DNA from: Piscinibacter sp. HJYY11
Lineage (GTDB): Bacteria; Pseudomonadota; Gammaproteobacteria; Burkholderiales; Burkholderiaceae_C
DNA length: 64,000 nt
Reading direction: 5' to 3'
NCBI RefSeq assembly: GCF_016735515.1
Contig: NZ_JAERQZ010000001.1
Span: 1,612,001 to 1,676,000, forward strand
A program made the position numbers and the translations under genes. Below the pieces are notes generated by a model that was given only the letters and a program-made list of their open reading frames with translations, made no database searches and was not told the origin of the DNA. Of the stretch, positions 36,938 through 46,356 are shown in pieces (position 1 is the first letter of the stretch; the number at the start of each line of letters is the position of its first letter).

Positions 36938-39334
36938 GTGCGAGAAACCCTGGCCTCCGTCGTCGACAGCTCGCCGCTCACCGAGGCGGAGCCGTCGGAG
37001 CTGGCCGGCTCCCCGGCCAAGGACCTGCGCGGCCGCCTGCGCGCCATGCAGGTGCAGGCGGTGCTCACGCTCACGCCGGTGGTGGCGGTCTCCAACCTGG
37101 TCGGTGCGACCACCCTGAGCTGGACCTTCCGCGACACCGCCCCGCCCTGGGCCCTGCTGACCTGGGTCGGCCTCGTGCTGCTGAGCGTCGGCTGGGGCGC
37201 GCGCGCCTGGTTGCGCGGGCGCACCGGAGAACCACCCGCCCAGGCCTCGCGCCGCGCCACCAACCGCGTCACGCTGCACGCCGTCGTGCTGGGGCTGCTC
37301 TGGGCCGTGCCCCTGCCCTTTCTCGCCGCGGTGGCCTCGCCTTCGCAGTTCCTGGTGCTCACCGCCATCACCGTGGGCATCGTCTGCGCCGGGGCCACGG
37401 CGCTGGCGCCGATCCGCCGCGCCGGCACGGTGTTCCCCCTGCTCGTGTCGGTCGGTGCGGCCATCGCACTGGGCCAGCTCCGTTCCGATGCGGCCGGCAC
37501 GCTGGCCGTGCTGCTGCTGGCCTACCTGCTGGTGATGCTCTACGGCGTGCTGTCGTGGTCGCGCATGTTCAAGGCGCGCATGGTGGCCGAGCTACGCGCC
37601 GACGAGCACCGCGAAACCATCGGCCTGCTGCTGCGCGACTTCGAGCAGAACGCGGCCGACGTGCTCTGGGAGGTCGACGCCGAAGGCCGGCTGGTGCGCG
37701 TCTCGCGCCGCATGGCGCGGCTCTTCAGCCGCTCGCAGAGCGCGCTCGAAGGCCGGCTGCTGGTGGAAGTGCTGGCGCGCCGCCAGCGCCGCCTGCCGGT
37801 GGCCAGTGCCAGCGAAGGCGCCGCCGCGCTCAAGAAGCTGGCCCAGCACTTCGAAGACGGCACGCCCTTCGGCCATGTCGAGCTGCCGGTGTGGCTGAAC
37901 CAGCGCACGGTGTGGTGGTCGCTCACCGCCAAGCCGGTCGATGGTGGTGGATGGCGCGGCGTGGTCGCCAACGTCACTGCGGCGCGCGAGGCGCAGCAGC
38001 ACGTGTGGCAGCTCGCCCACTTCGACAGCGTCACCAACCTCAGCAACCGCCACCGCTTCCGCATCGAGCTCGACACGGCACTCGAGAGCGTGCGCCAGAC
38101 CGGCGAGCAATGTGCCGTGCTGTGCCTCGACCTCGACGGCTTCAAGACCGTGAACGACGCCCTCGGCCACGACATGGGCGACATGCTGCTGCGCGTGGTG
38201 GGCCAGCGCCTCGAAGCCTCGCGCCGCGAAGGCGACATCGTGGCGCGCCTCGGCGGTGACGAGTTCGGCCTCATCGTGCGCGAGATCAACACGCCCGACG
38301 AAGTGGCGCTCGTCGCCGGCCGCGTGCTGTACGCCCTGAGCAAGCCCTGCGAGATCGGCGGCGTGACCGTGCCGCTCGGCGCGAGCCTGGGCATCGCCAT
38401 CGCCCCGCGCGACGGGCTGGAAGCCGACGTGCTGCTCAAGCACGCCGACCTCGCGCTCTACGCCGCCAAGGCCGCCGGCCGCGGCCAGTTCAGCTTCTAC
38501 ACGCACAGCATGGAAGCGCGGGTGGTGAAGCGCCTGGGCATGGAGCGCGCGCTGCGCGAAGCCATCCCCGGCCAGCAGCTGCGGCTTGTGTTCCAGCCGC
38601 AGATCCGCCTGGCCGACAACCGCGTGAGCGCCTTCGAAGCGCTCGTGCGCTGGACGCACCCCGAGCTCGGCGACGTGCCGCCGCAGGAGTTCATCCCCGT
38701 GGCAGAAGAAGCCGGGATGATCCACGACATCGGCAAGTGGGTGCTGCACCAGGCCTGCAAGGAGGCCCGGGCCTGGCCCGAGGCGGTGCGTGTGGCGGTC
38801 AACCTCTCGCCGCTGCAGGTGATGGCGCGCGACCTGCGCGCCGACGTGGCCCATGCGCTGGCCACCAGCGGCCTGCCGCCCGACCGGCTGGAGATCGAGA
38901 TCACCGAGTCGGTGCTGCTGGGCGACAGCCACACCACGCTCGCCAAGCTGCATTCACTGCGAGAGCTCGGCGTGCGCATCGCGCTCGACGACTTCGGCAC
39001 CGGCTACTCGTCTTTGGCCTACCTGCGCCGCTTCCCGTTCGACCAGCTCAAGATCGACCGCAGCTTCGTGCGCGAGATCGTGACCCGCCCCGACGCACGC
39101 GCCATCGTGCGCGCCACCATCGAGATGGCCAACGCCCTGCGTATGGAGACCCTGGCCGAAGGGGTGGAGGACGAGCGCGCCGTCGACGTGCTGCGCGAGC
39201 ACCACTGCGGCTCGGTGCAGGGCTTCCTGATCTCGCCGCCGATCCGCAACGACGACGTACTCGACTTCCTGCGCGCGCGCGCCGAGGCGCCGGAGCCCAA
39301 GGCGGCCCCAGGCAGCGATCGCCACGTAGCCTGA
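36938..39334 (+). CDS. Membrane GGDEF-EAL protein (diguanylate cyclase/phosphodiesterase)
   Basis: Bifunctional cyclic-di-GMP protein. From the GTG at 36938 it has 798 residues: an N-terminal region with about six helices (about 40-205), a PAS-like domain (about 225-345), GGDEF and EAL. The cyclase site 'RLGGDEFG' and the inhibitory I-site R-x-x-D five residues before it are intact. The phosphodiesterase residues are all visible ('FEALVRW', 'NLSP', 'EITES', 'DDFGTGY', 'KIDRSF', 'EGVED', 'QGF'). Start is uncertain: GTG 36938 or ATG 37046. The region upstream (36717-36937) is GC-rich with small hairpins. Confidence 0.93.
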   Translation: MRETLASVVDSSPLTEAEPSELAGSPAKDLRGRLRAMQVQAVLTLTPVVAVSNLVGATTLSWTFRDTAPPWALLTWVGLVLLSVGWGARAWLRGRTGEPPAQASRRATNRVTLHAVVLGLLWAVPLPFLAAVASPSQFLVLTAITVGIVCAGATALAPIRRAGTVFPLLVSVGAAIALGQLRSDAAGTLAVLLLAYLLVMLYGVLSWSRMFKARMVAELRADEHRETIGLLLRDFEQNAADVLWEVDAEGRLVRVSRRMARLFSRSQSALEGRLLVEVLARRQRRLPVASASEGAAALKKLAQHFEDGTPFGHVELPVWLNQRTVWWSLTAKPVDGGGWRGVVANVTAAREAQQHVWQLAHFDSVTNLSNRHRFRIELDTALESVRQTGEQCAVLCLDLDGFKTVNDALGHDMGDMLLRVVGQRLEASRREGDIVARLGGDEFGLIVREINTPDEVALVAGRVLYALSKPCEIGGVTVPLGASLGIAIAPRDGLEADVLLKHADLALYAAKAAGRGQFSFYTHSMEARVVKRLGMERALREAIPGQQLRLVFQPQIRLADNRVSAFEALVRWTHPELGDVPPQEFIPVAEEAGMIHDIGKWVLHQACKEARAWPEAVRVAVNLSPLQVMARDLRADVAHALATSGLPPDRLEIEITESVLLGDSHTTLAKLHSLRELGVRIALDDFGTGYSSLAYLRRFPFDQLKIDRSFVREIVTRPDARAIVRATIEMANALRMETLAEGVEDERAVDVLREHHCGSVQGFLISPPIRNDDVLDFLRARAEAPEPKAAPGSDRHVA

Positions 39335-39365
39335 ATGTCATGCACCTGCCCTCACAATCGAGGGC

Positions 39366-40871
39366 ATGACTGACTCGCTCCCGCCGCAACCCGGCGTGCT
39401 CGCGGCCATCGACATGGGCTCCAACAGCTTCCGGCTGGAAATCGCCCAGCTGAGCCCCGGCCGCTACAAACGCATCGACTACCTGAAGGAGACCGTGCGC
39501 CTCGGCGCCGGCCTCGACGAAGAAGGCCTGCTGACCGAAGACGCGATGCAGCGCGGCCTGGCCTGCCTGCAGCGGTTTGCCCAGCGCCTGCGCGGCATCG
39601 AGCCCGAGCGCATCCGCGCGGTGGCCACGCAGACCTTGCGCGAGGCCCGCAACCGCGATGCCTTCCTCGCCCGGGCCCGCGCGGCGCTGGGCCTGCCGAT
39701 CGAGGTGATCTCGGGCCGGGAGGAAGCGCGCCTCATCTACGCCGGCGTGGCCCGGCTGCAGCCGTCCGACGACTGGCGGCTGGTCATCGACATCGGCGGC
39801 CGCTCCACCGAGATGATCCTGGGCCAGGGCCGCACACCGCTGCGCGCCGAATCGTTCCAGGTCGGCAGCGTGAGCCTGTCGATGCGCTACTTCGGCGATG
39901 GCCGCTTCACCGAAGCGGCCTTCCGCGCCGCGCAGGTGGCCGCGGGCGCCGAACTGGAAGAGGCACTCGCGCCCTTTGCTTCAAGGCACTGGAAGGAAGC
40001 GCTCGGCTCTTCGGGCACCGCAGGCGCGGTGTCGCAGCTGCTGCAGGCCAGCGGCATCACCGACGGCGTCATCACGCCCGACGGCCTGCGCTGGTGCATG
40101 GAGCAGTGCCTGCGCGCCGGCCGCATCGACAAGCTCAACATGCCCGGCCTGAAGGACGACCGCCGTGCCGTCATCGCCGGGGGGCTCTCGATCCTCTACA
40201 CGCTGGCCACGCATTTCGACATCGCCGAGCTGCAGCCCGCCAAGGGCGCCTTGCGCCAGGGCGTGATCTTCGACCTCGACGAGCGCCTGAGCGCCGCCAC
40301 CGCGCCCCAAGGCCACGACGCGCGCGACGCCTCGGTGGACGAGCTGCAGCAGCGCTTCGAGGTCGACGTGCCGCAGGCCCGGCGCGTGGCCGACCTGGCG
40401 CTCGCACTGCACGCCGGCGTGGCGCCCAGCGCCGACCCCGCCCTGGCTCGCGAGCTGCGCTGGGCCGCCGCGTTGCACGAGATGGGCATGATGGTGTCTC
40501 ACCACGACCACCATCGCCACAGCGCCTACCTGCTCGGCCATGTGGACGCGGCCGGGTTCTCCCAGTCGCAGCAGCGGCGTCTGGCCGACCTGGTGCTCGC
40601 GCAGCGCGGAGGCTTGCGCAAGGTGGAGGCTCAGCTGGCGCAGGACAGCTTCGCCTGGCAGGCGCTGTGCCTGCGGCTCGCGATCATCGTGTGCCATGCG
40701 CGGACCGGCGTGGACACCGACACCCTGAGCCTGCAACGCCAAGGCACACAGGCCGTGCTCGTGGTGCCGTCGGCATGGGCCGAAGCGCATCCGCGCACGC
40801 TGTTCCTGCTCAACGAGGAAGTGTCGGTGTGGGACCGCAGCGGCGCCTTGCGCCTGCAGGTCCAGACCTGA
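39366..40871 (+). CDS. ppx: Ppx/GppA family exopolyphosphatase
   Basis: Two-lobed ASKHA-fold phosphatase, 501 residues, with a C-terminal HD-like helical domain (about 320-500). The N-terminal phosphate loop 'AIDMGSNSFRLEIAQ' and 'VIDIGGRSTEM' near 140 bind phosphate. It releases orthophosphate from polyphosphate, or converts pppGpp to ppGpp. The ATG lies seven bases after a CACAAT -10-like element, so the mRNA may be leaderless. It is convergent with the sixA-ppk operon, three bases apart, which favours the exopolyphosphatase role. Confidence 0.94.
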   Translation: MTDSLPPQPGVLAAIDMGSNSFRLEIAQLSPGRYKRIDYLKETVRLGAGLDEEGLLTEDAMQRGLACLQRFAQRLRGIEPERIRAVATQTLREARNRDAFLARARAALGLPIEVISGREEARLIYAGVARLQPSDDWRLVIDIGGRSTEMILGQGRTPLRAESFQVGSVSLSMRYFGDGRFTEAAFRAAQVAAGAELEEALAPFASRHWKEALGSSGTAGAVSQLLQASGITDGVITPDGLRWCMEQCLRAGRIDKLNMPGLKDDRRAVIAGGLSILYTLATHFDIAELQPAKGALRQGVIFDLDERLSAATAPQGHDARDASVDELQQRFEVDVPQARRVADLALALHAGVAPSADPALARELRWAAALHEMGMMVSHHDHHRHSAYLLGHVDAAGFSQSQQRRLADLVLAQRGGLRKVEAQLAQDSFAWQALCLRLAIIVCHARTGVDTDTLSLQRQGTQAVLVVPSAWAEAHPRTLFLLNEEVSVWDRSGALRLQVQT

Positions 40872-40874
40872 GGG

Positions 40875-41336
40875 TCAGAGGCAGTCGGGCGACTGCACGG
40901 CCTGCAGCACCACCTGGCTGCCGCTCTCGCGCTCGCGGCTGCGGATCCACCACACCGCGCCCTTCTTGATGACCCAGCTCTGGGCCACTTCGCCCAGCAG
41001 CAGCGCGGCGACGTGGCCGAGGGTCGGCTGGTGGCCGACCACCAGCACCGGCTCGCTCGACTCGGGCCAGCGTGCCGCCGAGAGCACGGCGGTCGCCGAC
41101 GCATCCGGCGCGATCGCCTTCACCGTCTTGAAGCTGCGGTCCAGCGCCTTGGCCGTCTGCTGCGTGCGCACCGCCGGGCTCACGAGTATGCGCGTGGAAT
41201 GCGCGAGCCGGTGGTTCAGCCACTCGGCCATGCGCTGCGCCTGACGTTCGCCCTTGGGCGTGAGCGGTCGGTCGAGATCGTCAAGGTCTTCTCGTTCGGG
41301 CACGGCTTCGGCATGCCGCCACAGGATCAGGTCCAT
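40875..41336 (-). CDS. sixA: Phosphohistidine phosphatase SixA
   Basis: Histidine-phosphatase-superfamily protein, 153 residues, with catalytic 'RHAEA' at 7-11, a second Arg in 'SPAVRTQQTA' and 'VGHQPTLG' carrying the second His. SixA removes phosphate from phosphohistidine on HPt domains or on the nitrogen PTS protein. It is the last gene of the operon, five bases after ppk1; linkage of sixA with ppk is common. Confidence 0.93.
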   Translation of the reverse strand: MDLILWRHAEAVPEREDLDDLDRPLTPKGERQAQRMAEWLNHRLAHSTRILVSPAVRTQQTAKALDRSFKTVKAIAPDASATAVLSAARWPESSEPVLVVGHQPTLGHVAALLLGEVAQSWVIKKGAVWWIRSRERESGSQVVLQAVQSPDCL

Positions 41337-41341
41337 CGCTC

Positions 41342-43402
41342 TCAGCCTCCCACGGCGTAACGTTCCATCAGGGCGCGCTGGGCGCTCGGGCCCTCGAGGC
41401 CCACCCGTTCGTACTCTCCGTCGGCGCGGAGTTCCCAGGCGTCCTGCCGGTCATGCAGATACGGCACCAGGCATTCGTCGATCACGCGCTGGCGCATCTT
41501 GGCGTCGCGCACCGGCCAGGCCACCTCGATGCGGCGGAACATGTTGCGGCTCATCCAGTCGGCACTCGAGAGGAACAGCGCCTCATCGTCGTCGCTGGCG
41601 CCCCAGCGGAAATACAGCACGCGCGAATGCTCGAGCAGCCGCCCCACCACCGAGCGCACGCGGATGCGGTCGGTCACGCCGGGAATGCCGGGCGGCAGCA
41701 TGCAGGCACCGCGCACGATGAGGTCGATGCTGGCGCCGGCCTGGCTGGCGGCAACCAGGGCGTCGATCAGCGGCACGTCGGTGAGCGCGTTGACCTTGGC
41801 GACGATGCGCGCCGGCTTGCCGTCGCGTGCCGCCTGGGCCACCTGGTCCACCAGCTTGAGCATCTGCTTGTGCAGCGTGAACGGCGCCTGCAGCAACTGC
41901 TTCATCGGGCGCGTCTTGCCCAGGCTCGCGAGCTGCTGGAACACGGCGTCGGCATCCGAGGTCATCTCGGGGTCGGCGGTGAGGTAGCCCACGTCGGTGT
42001 AGAGCCGCGCGGTCTTGGGGTTGTAGTTGCCAGTCGAGAGGTGCGTGTAGCGGCGCAGCCGGCCGCCCTCGCGGCGCGTGACCAGCAGCAGCTTGGCATG
42101 CGTCTTGAGGCCGACGATGCCGTACACCACCTGCGCGCCCACGGCCTCCAGCCGCTCCGCCCAGTTGATGTTGGCCTCTTCGTCGAAGCGGGCCTTCAAC
42201 TCCACCACCGCCATCACTTCCTTGCCGCGGCGGGCGGCCTCGATCAGCAGGTCCATCAACGGCGACTCGCTGCCGGTGCGGTAGATCGTCTGCTTGATCG
42301 CGAGCACGTCGGGGTCTTCGACCGCTTCGCGCAGGAACTGCACCACCGGCTCGAACGACTGGTAGGGGTGGTGCATCAGCACGTCGCCCACGTCGCTCAG
42401 GTGCTTGAAGATCGATTCGTCGCGCGACAGGCGCCGAGGCCACGAGGCCTCGTGCGGCGCGAAGCGCAGCTGCGGCGCATCGGCGGAATCGATCAGCGCG
42501 TTGAGCCGCACCAGGTTGACGGGCCCGTTGACCTGGTACAACGCCGCCTCGGGCAACGCGAACTGCGCCAGCAGGAAGGCCGACAGCTCCGGCGGGCAGG
42601 TGTTCACCACCTCCAGCCGGATCGCCTGGCCGAAGTGGCGCGTGGTGAGGCCGGAGCGCAGCGCCTGGCGCAGGTTGACCACGTCTTCCTCGTCGACCGC
42701 GAGGTCGGAGTCGCGCGTGAGGCGGAACTGCGAGAACGCCTCGACCTCGCGGCCCGGGAACAGCTCGGCAAGGTGCGCGCGGATCACGCTCGTGAGCAGC
42801 ACGAAGGCCTGGCCGCCACCGGCAATGTCATCCGGCAGGCGGATCACCCGCGGCAGCACGCGTGGCACCTTGACGATGGCGATGCTGTTTTCGCGGCCGA
42901 AGGCATCCTGCCCGCCCAGGCGCACGATGAAGTTGAGCGACTTGTTGGCGACTTGCGGGAACGGGTGCGACGGGTCGAGCCCGACCGGCACGAGCAGCGG
43001 CCGCACCTGGCGCTGGAAGAAGTTGTCGACCCAGCGGCGCTGGGCCTCGTTGCGGTCGGAGTGGTTGAGGATGTGGATGCCTTCGCGGGCCAGCGCGGGC
43101 ATCACCTCGTCGTTGAAGCAGCGGTACTGGTCGTCGATCAGGCGGTGCGCGTCGACGGCCACGGCCTCGAGGTCGCGGTTCGACACGCCTGCTCCCGGCT
43201 GGCGCGCCGCCTCGATGTAGTCGGCGAAACGCACCTCGAAGAACTCGTCCATGTTCGACGAGACGATGCAGATGTAGCGCAGACGCTCCAGCAGCGGCAC
43301 ATCCTCGCGCCGCGCCTGGGCGAGCACCCGGCGGTTGAAGGCGAGGATGGAGCTTTCACGGTTGAGCAGTGCAAGCGTTCTTGTTGTCGGCACCGGGGTC
43401 AT
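41342..43402 (-). CDS. ppk1: Polyphosphate kinase
   Basis: PPK1 of 686 residues, normal length, polymerising the gamma phosphate of ATP into polyphosphate. The N domain starts '[16 protein letters not shown]', and the catalytic His lies in '[11 protein letters not shown]' near residue 436. '[15 protein letters not shown]' and '[12 protein letters not shown]' are family signatures. Its ATG overlaps the stop of the glycosyltransferase (ATGA), tying it to the lipid-remodelling pair upstream. Exopolyphosphatase, the opposing enzyme, is encoded convergently. Confidence 0.97.
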   Translation of the reverse strand: MTPVPTTRTLALLNRESSILAFNRRVLAQARREDVPLLERLRYICIVSSNMDEFFEVRFADYIEAARQPGAGVSNRDLEAVAVDAHRLIDDQYRCFNDEVMPALAREGIHILNHSDRNEAQRRWVDNFFQRQVRPLLVPVGLDPSHPFPQVANKSLNFIVRLGGQDAFGRENSIAIVKVPRVLPRVIRLPDDIAGGGQAFVLLTSVIRAHLAELFPGREVEAFSQFRLTRDSDLAVDEEDVVNLRQALRSGLTTRHFGQAIRLEVVNTCPPELSAFLLAQFALPEAALYQVNGPVNLVRLNALIDSADAPQLRFAPHEASWPRRLSRDESIFKHLSDVGDVLMHHPYQSFEPVVQFLREAVEDPDVLAIKQTIYRTGSESPLMDLLIEAARRGKEVMAVVELKARFDEEANINWAERLEAVGAQVVYGIVGLKTHAKLLLVTRREGGRLRRYTHLSTGNYNPKTARLYTDVGYLTADPEMTSDADAVFQQLASLGKTRPMKQLLQAPFTLHKQMLKLVDQVAQAARDGKPARIVAKVNALTDVPLIDALVAASQAGASIDLIVRGACMLPPGIPGVTDRIRVRSVVGRLLEHSRVLYFRWGASDDDEALFLSSADWMSRNMFRRIEVAWPVRDAKMRQRVIDECLVPYLHDRQDAWELRADGEYERVGLEGPSAQRALMERYAVGG

Positions 43403-44466
43403 GAGACCAGTCTATGAAGGTTTTGCGACTGTTTCGTGACAGCCTCAATGCTTGTGTGACAGCTCGGCACGAGGTGGCCCACGAACTGATGGCACACCTC
43501 GGTCCAGTCGAACTGCAGGGCGCGCTGCCGCGCCGCCTCGCGGGGGATCTCGAGCGCGGCGAGCGCCGCCACGCGCAGATCGTCGTGCAACACGCCGCCA
43601 TCGTGCCCGTCATGCTGCGGCGCCACCACGTCGAGCGGGCCGGGCACCGGGAAGGCCGCAACCGGCGTGCCGCACGCCATCGCCTCCAGCATCACGAGGC
43701 CGAAGGTCTCGGAGCAGCTCGGGAACACGAAGGCATCGGCCGCGCTGTAGATGCGGACCAGTTCTGCGCGAGGAACCACGCCGCGCCAGTGGACATGCGG
43801 GTACTTGCGCTTGAGCGTGTCTTCCAGCGGGCCGACGCCGTAGACCACTTTCGACCCCGGCAGGTCGAGGCCCAGGAAGGCCTCGAGGTTCTTCTCGTAG
43901 CTGACGCGGCCGACATACAGGAACACCGGCCGAGGCAGGCCGAGGTCGGCGCCGTCGACCGGCTTGAAGAGGCTCAGGTCCACCCCGTGCGACCAGGGCA
44001 GGAGCTTCGAGAACCCGTGCCCGCGCAGGATGTCGAGCATGCCGGTGGTCGGCACCATGACCCCGCTCGACGGTGCATGGAAACGCCGGAACCAGGCGTA
44101 GCCCCAGCGCTCGGGGATGTGCAGCGCACGGGCCAGGATGTCCGGGAAGCGCGTGTGAAACGCCGTCGTGAACGCCCAACCCCACTTCAGGCAATGCTTG
44201 CGGGCCGCCGAGCCGAGCGGCCCTTCGGTGGCGATGTGGATGGCGTCGGCCTGCGCGTCATCAAGCATCTGCGCCACCCTGCGGCCCGGCCGCCAGGCCA
44301 GCTCGATCTCGCGGTAGCCTGGGCACGGGAAGCGCCTGAAGCCCGACGGTTCGATCAGCACCACCTCGTGGCCCATCGCCGCGAGGCCTTCTTCCAGCTC
44401 GACCAGCGTGGTCACCACGCCGTTGACCTGCGGCCGCCAGGCGTCGGTGACGAGCGCGATCTTCAT
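43399..44466 (-). CDS. GT4 glycosyltransferase, Agt-like
   Basis: GT-B glycosyltransferase of family 4, 355 residues. The acceptor domain begins '[18 protein letters not shown]', and the donor site includes '[13 protein letters not shown]' and E-x7-E in '[12 protein letters not shown]'. It resembles the Agt enzymes that, with a PlcP phospholipase C, replace phospholipids by glycolipids under phosphate starvation in rhizobia and marine bacteria (from memory, not aligned). It overlaps both its neighbours by ATGA: the PlcP-like gene before and ppk1 after. Other GT4 roles such as exopolysaccharide synthesis are possible. Confidence 0.88.
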   Translation of the reverse strand: MKIALVTDAWRPQVNGVVTTLVELEEGLAAMGHEVVLIEPSGFRRFPCPGYREIELAWRPGRRVAQMLDDAQADAIHIATEGPLGSAARKHCLKWGWAFTTAFHTRFPDILARALHIPERWGYAWFRRFHAPSSGVMVPTTGMLDILRGHGFSKLLPWSHGVDLSLFKPVDGADLGLPRPVFLYVGRVSYEKNLEAFLGLDLPGSKVVYGVGPLEDTLKRKYPHVHWRGVVPRAELVRIYSAADAFVFPSCSETFGLVMLEAMACGTPVAAFPVPGPLDVVAPQHDGHDGGVLHDDLRVAALAALEIPREAARQRALQFDWTEVCHQFVGHLVPSCHTSIEAVTKQSQNLHRLVS

Positions 44467-45347
44467 GCTGCCACCTCGGCGGCCAGCACCGGTGCCAGGT
44501 GGCGGGCCCGCATCTGCTCGGCCCAGTCGACGATCTCCAGCCGGCCATCGGCCTGCTCGGCCAGTGCCGTGAGGCTCTCGACCCAGTCGCCGTCGTTGGC
44601 GTAGGTGATGCCGTCGATCTCGCGCAGCTCGGCGTGGTGGATGTGCCCGCACACCACGCCCTGCATGCCGCGGCGCCGGGCTTCGCGCGCCACCGCGTTC
44701 TCGAAGTCGCCGATGAAGTTCACCGCGCGCTTGACCTTCAGCTTGAGGTACTTCGACAGGCTCCAGTACGGCAGCCCCATGCGCGCGCGCAGCGAATTCA
44801 GGTAGCGGTTGAGCTTGAGCGTGAACTCGTACAGCGAGTCGCCCACGTGCGCCAGCCACTTGGCGCACTGGATCACGCCGTCGAAATAGTCGCCGTGCAT
44901 CACCCACAGCTTTCGGCCGTCGGCCGTCTCGTGCACCCATTCCTCGGCCACGTCGATGCCGCCGAAGTTGTGGCCGACGTACTTGCGCGCAAACTCGTCG
45001 TGGTTGCCTGGGATGAAGATCACCCGCGTGCCCTTGCGCGCCTTGCGCAGGATCTTCTGCACCACGTCGTTGTGGGCCTGCGGCCAGTACCAGCTGCGGC
45101 GCAGCTGCCAGCCGTCGACGATGTCGCCCACCAGGAAGAGCGTCTCGCACTCCACGTGCTTCAGGAAGTCGAGCAGCGACTTCGCCTGGCAGCCGGGCGT
45201 GCCCAGGTGCAGGTCGGAGATCCACACGCTGCGGTAATGGCGCCTGTGCTCGCGTGGCGCGTCCTCGTGCTCGCGCGAGGCGTCATCCGCTGCGAGATCG
45301 GTGCCCGGGGCGGCCCATGCCTGAAGGAATGCTGCGTCACGTTGCAT
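44463..45347 (-). CDS. PlcP-like metallophosphoesterase (UDP-2,3-diacylglucosamine diphosphatase family)
   Basis: Calcineurin-type phosphoesterase of 294 residues with a non-conserved charged N-tail (1-38). Metal motifs are D45-x-H47 in 'ISDLHLG', 'GDIVDGW' (74-80), 'GNHDE' (114-118), 'HGDYFDG' (151-157) and 'CGHIHHAE'. LpxH-family annotation is usual. The segment '[14 protein letters not shown]' and pairing with a GT4 enzyme match PlcP, the phospholipase C that strips phospholipid head groups under phosphate limitation. No membrane segment is seen. It is the first gene of the operon and lies just downstream of a Pho-box-like array. Confidence 0.88.
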   Translation of the reverse strand: MQRDAAFLQAWAAPGTDLAADDASREHEDAPREHRRHYRSVWISDLHLGTPGCQAKSLLDFLKHVECETLFLVGDIVDGWQLRRSWYWPQAHNDVVQKILRKARKGTRVIFIPGNHDEFARKYVGHNFGGIDVAEEWVHETADGRKLWVMHGDYFDGVIQCAKWLAHVGDSLYEFTLKLNRYLNSLRARMGLPYWSLSKYLKLKVKRAVNFIGDFENAVAREARRRGMQGVVCGHIHHAELREIDGITYANDGDWVESLTALAEQADGRLEIVDWAEQMRARHLAPVLAAEVAA

Positions 45348-45371
45348 GGACCTGCATGGTCCGCGTGATGA

Positions 45372-45411
45372 ATGACCGTGCCGTGGCGGGGCCGTGAAGA
45401 ATGGGTGACGC
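45372..45411 (-). promoter_or_regulatory. Four tandem Pho-box-like units (putative PhoB operator)
   Basis: Read toward the PlcP-like gene, four 7-bp units follow at exactly 11-bp intervals: GCGTCAC, TCTTCAC, CCGCCAC and CGGTCAT, with 4-base spacers. Against CTGTCAY they match 5, 4, 5 and 6 of 7. Two adjacent 18-bp Pho boxes in this phase is the layout of strongly PhoB-dependent promoters such as pstS. The last unit ends 24 bp before the ATG. No good -10 is obvious, which lowers confidence. Confidence 0.5.
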
Positions 45412-45420
45412 CCGCGCCCG

Positions 45421-45426
45421 GATAAT
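45421..45426 (+). promoter_or_regulatory. -10 element of the rpfE-like gene (leaderless start)
   Basis: GATAAT matches the -10 consensus at five of six bases and ends six bases before the ATG at 45433, so transcription should begin at or beside the start codon. No good -35 is seen at the right distance, and the Pho-box array lies immediately upstream on the other strand. Confidence 0.5.
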
Positions 45427-45432
45427 CCGCGG

Positions 45433-46356
45433 ATGCATCTGTTGATCCCCTACGCCGCGCCGCATTCCGAGCGTGGCCTCGCGGCGCTGCGCAGCCTGAA
45501 GCTGCCCCACCTGAGCCGGCTGCTCGGCCGTCTGCGCCCCACCGAATGCCTCGGCAGCGACGAATACAGCCTCACCCCGCCACACGAGCTGGCCCACGCC
45601 CTGGCGCTGGGCTGGAAGGCCAGCGATGGCTGCTTCCCCTGGGCCGCGCGGCAAGCGGCACGCGACGGCGTTGCCGTCGGCGAGAAGGCCTGGGGCCAGC
45701 TCACCCCCGTGCACTGGCACGTGGGCGCCGACCACGTGACCCTGCCCGACCCGGCCAACCTGCACCTGAGCGCGCAGGAGTCGCACACGCTCTTCGAAGC
45801 GGTGAAGCCGCTCTTCGAGACCGAAGGCTGGGAACTGGCCTGGGGCGCGCCGATGCGCTGGTACGCCGCGCACGATTCGCTGGCCGAGCTGCCGAGCGCC
45901 AGCCTCGACCGCGTGATCGGCCGCAACATCGACCTCTGGCTACCCTCGTCTCCGCAGGCGAGGCTGATCCGCCGCCTGCAGAACGAGGTGCAGATGCTGC
46001 TCTACCAGCAGCCGCTGAACGATCACCGCGTGGGCCTGGGCGCGCTGCCGGTCAATTCGTTCTGGCTCAGCGGCTGCGGCCGCTCCCAGGCGGAAGCGGC
46101 AACGCCGCTGCAGGTGGCCGACAGCCTGCGGGGCCCCGCCCTCGGCTCCGACTGGGCTGCCTGGGCCGAGGCCTGGCGTGCGCTCGACGAAGGCGCCGTC
46201 CAGGAAGCACTGGCCGCCGTACGCGACGGCCAGGAGGTCACCCTCACACTCTGCGGCGAACGCCACGCGCAGCGCTTCGAGCCGCAGGCCCTGAACCTGT
46301 GGTCGCGGCTGAAGCCGCCCACCGTCGCCGTGGCCCCGTTGCTGGAAGCGCTGTGA
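45433..46356 (+). CDS. RpfE-like conserved protein
   Basis: Cytoplasmic protein of 307 residues, often annotated as an RpfE-type regulatory protein or phosphoglycerate-mutase-like. No signal peptide or membrane segment. Recognisable blocks are 'MHLLIPYAAPHSE' at the start, 'PVHWHVGADHVTL' near 90-105, 'GAPMRWYA' and 'LPVNSFWLSGCG' near 200. In Xanthomonas rpfE is also next to recJ, and here the recJ GTG overlaps this stop, which supports the identity. Its biochemical role is not established. Confidence 0.78.
   Translation: MHLLIPYAAPHSERGLAALRSLKLPHLSRLLGRLRPTECLGSDEYSLTPPHELAHALALGWKASDGCFPWAARQAARDGVAVGEKAWGQLTPVHWHVGADHVTLPDPANLHLSAQESHTLFEAVKPLFETEGWELAWGAPMRWYAAHDSLAELPSASLDRVIGRNIDLWLPSSPQARLIRRLQNEVQMLLYQQPLNDHRVGLGALPVNSFWLSGCGRSQAEAATPLQVADSLRGPALGSDWAAWAEAWRALDEGAVQEALAAVRDGQEVTLTLCGERHAQRFEPQALNLWSRLKPPTVAVAPLLEAL

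Noticed and set aside
41453..43417. Plus-strand open frame antisense to ppk1
   Set aside because: Same cause; its translation has no recognisable fold, and ppk1 on the minus strand is unmistakable.
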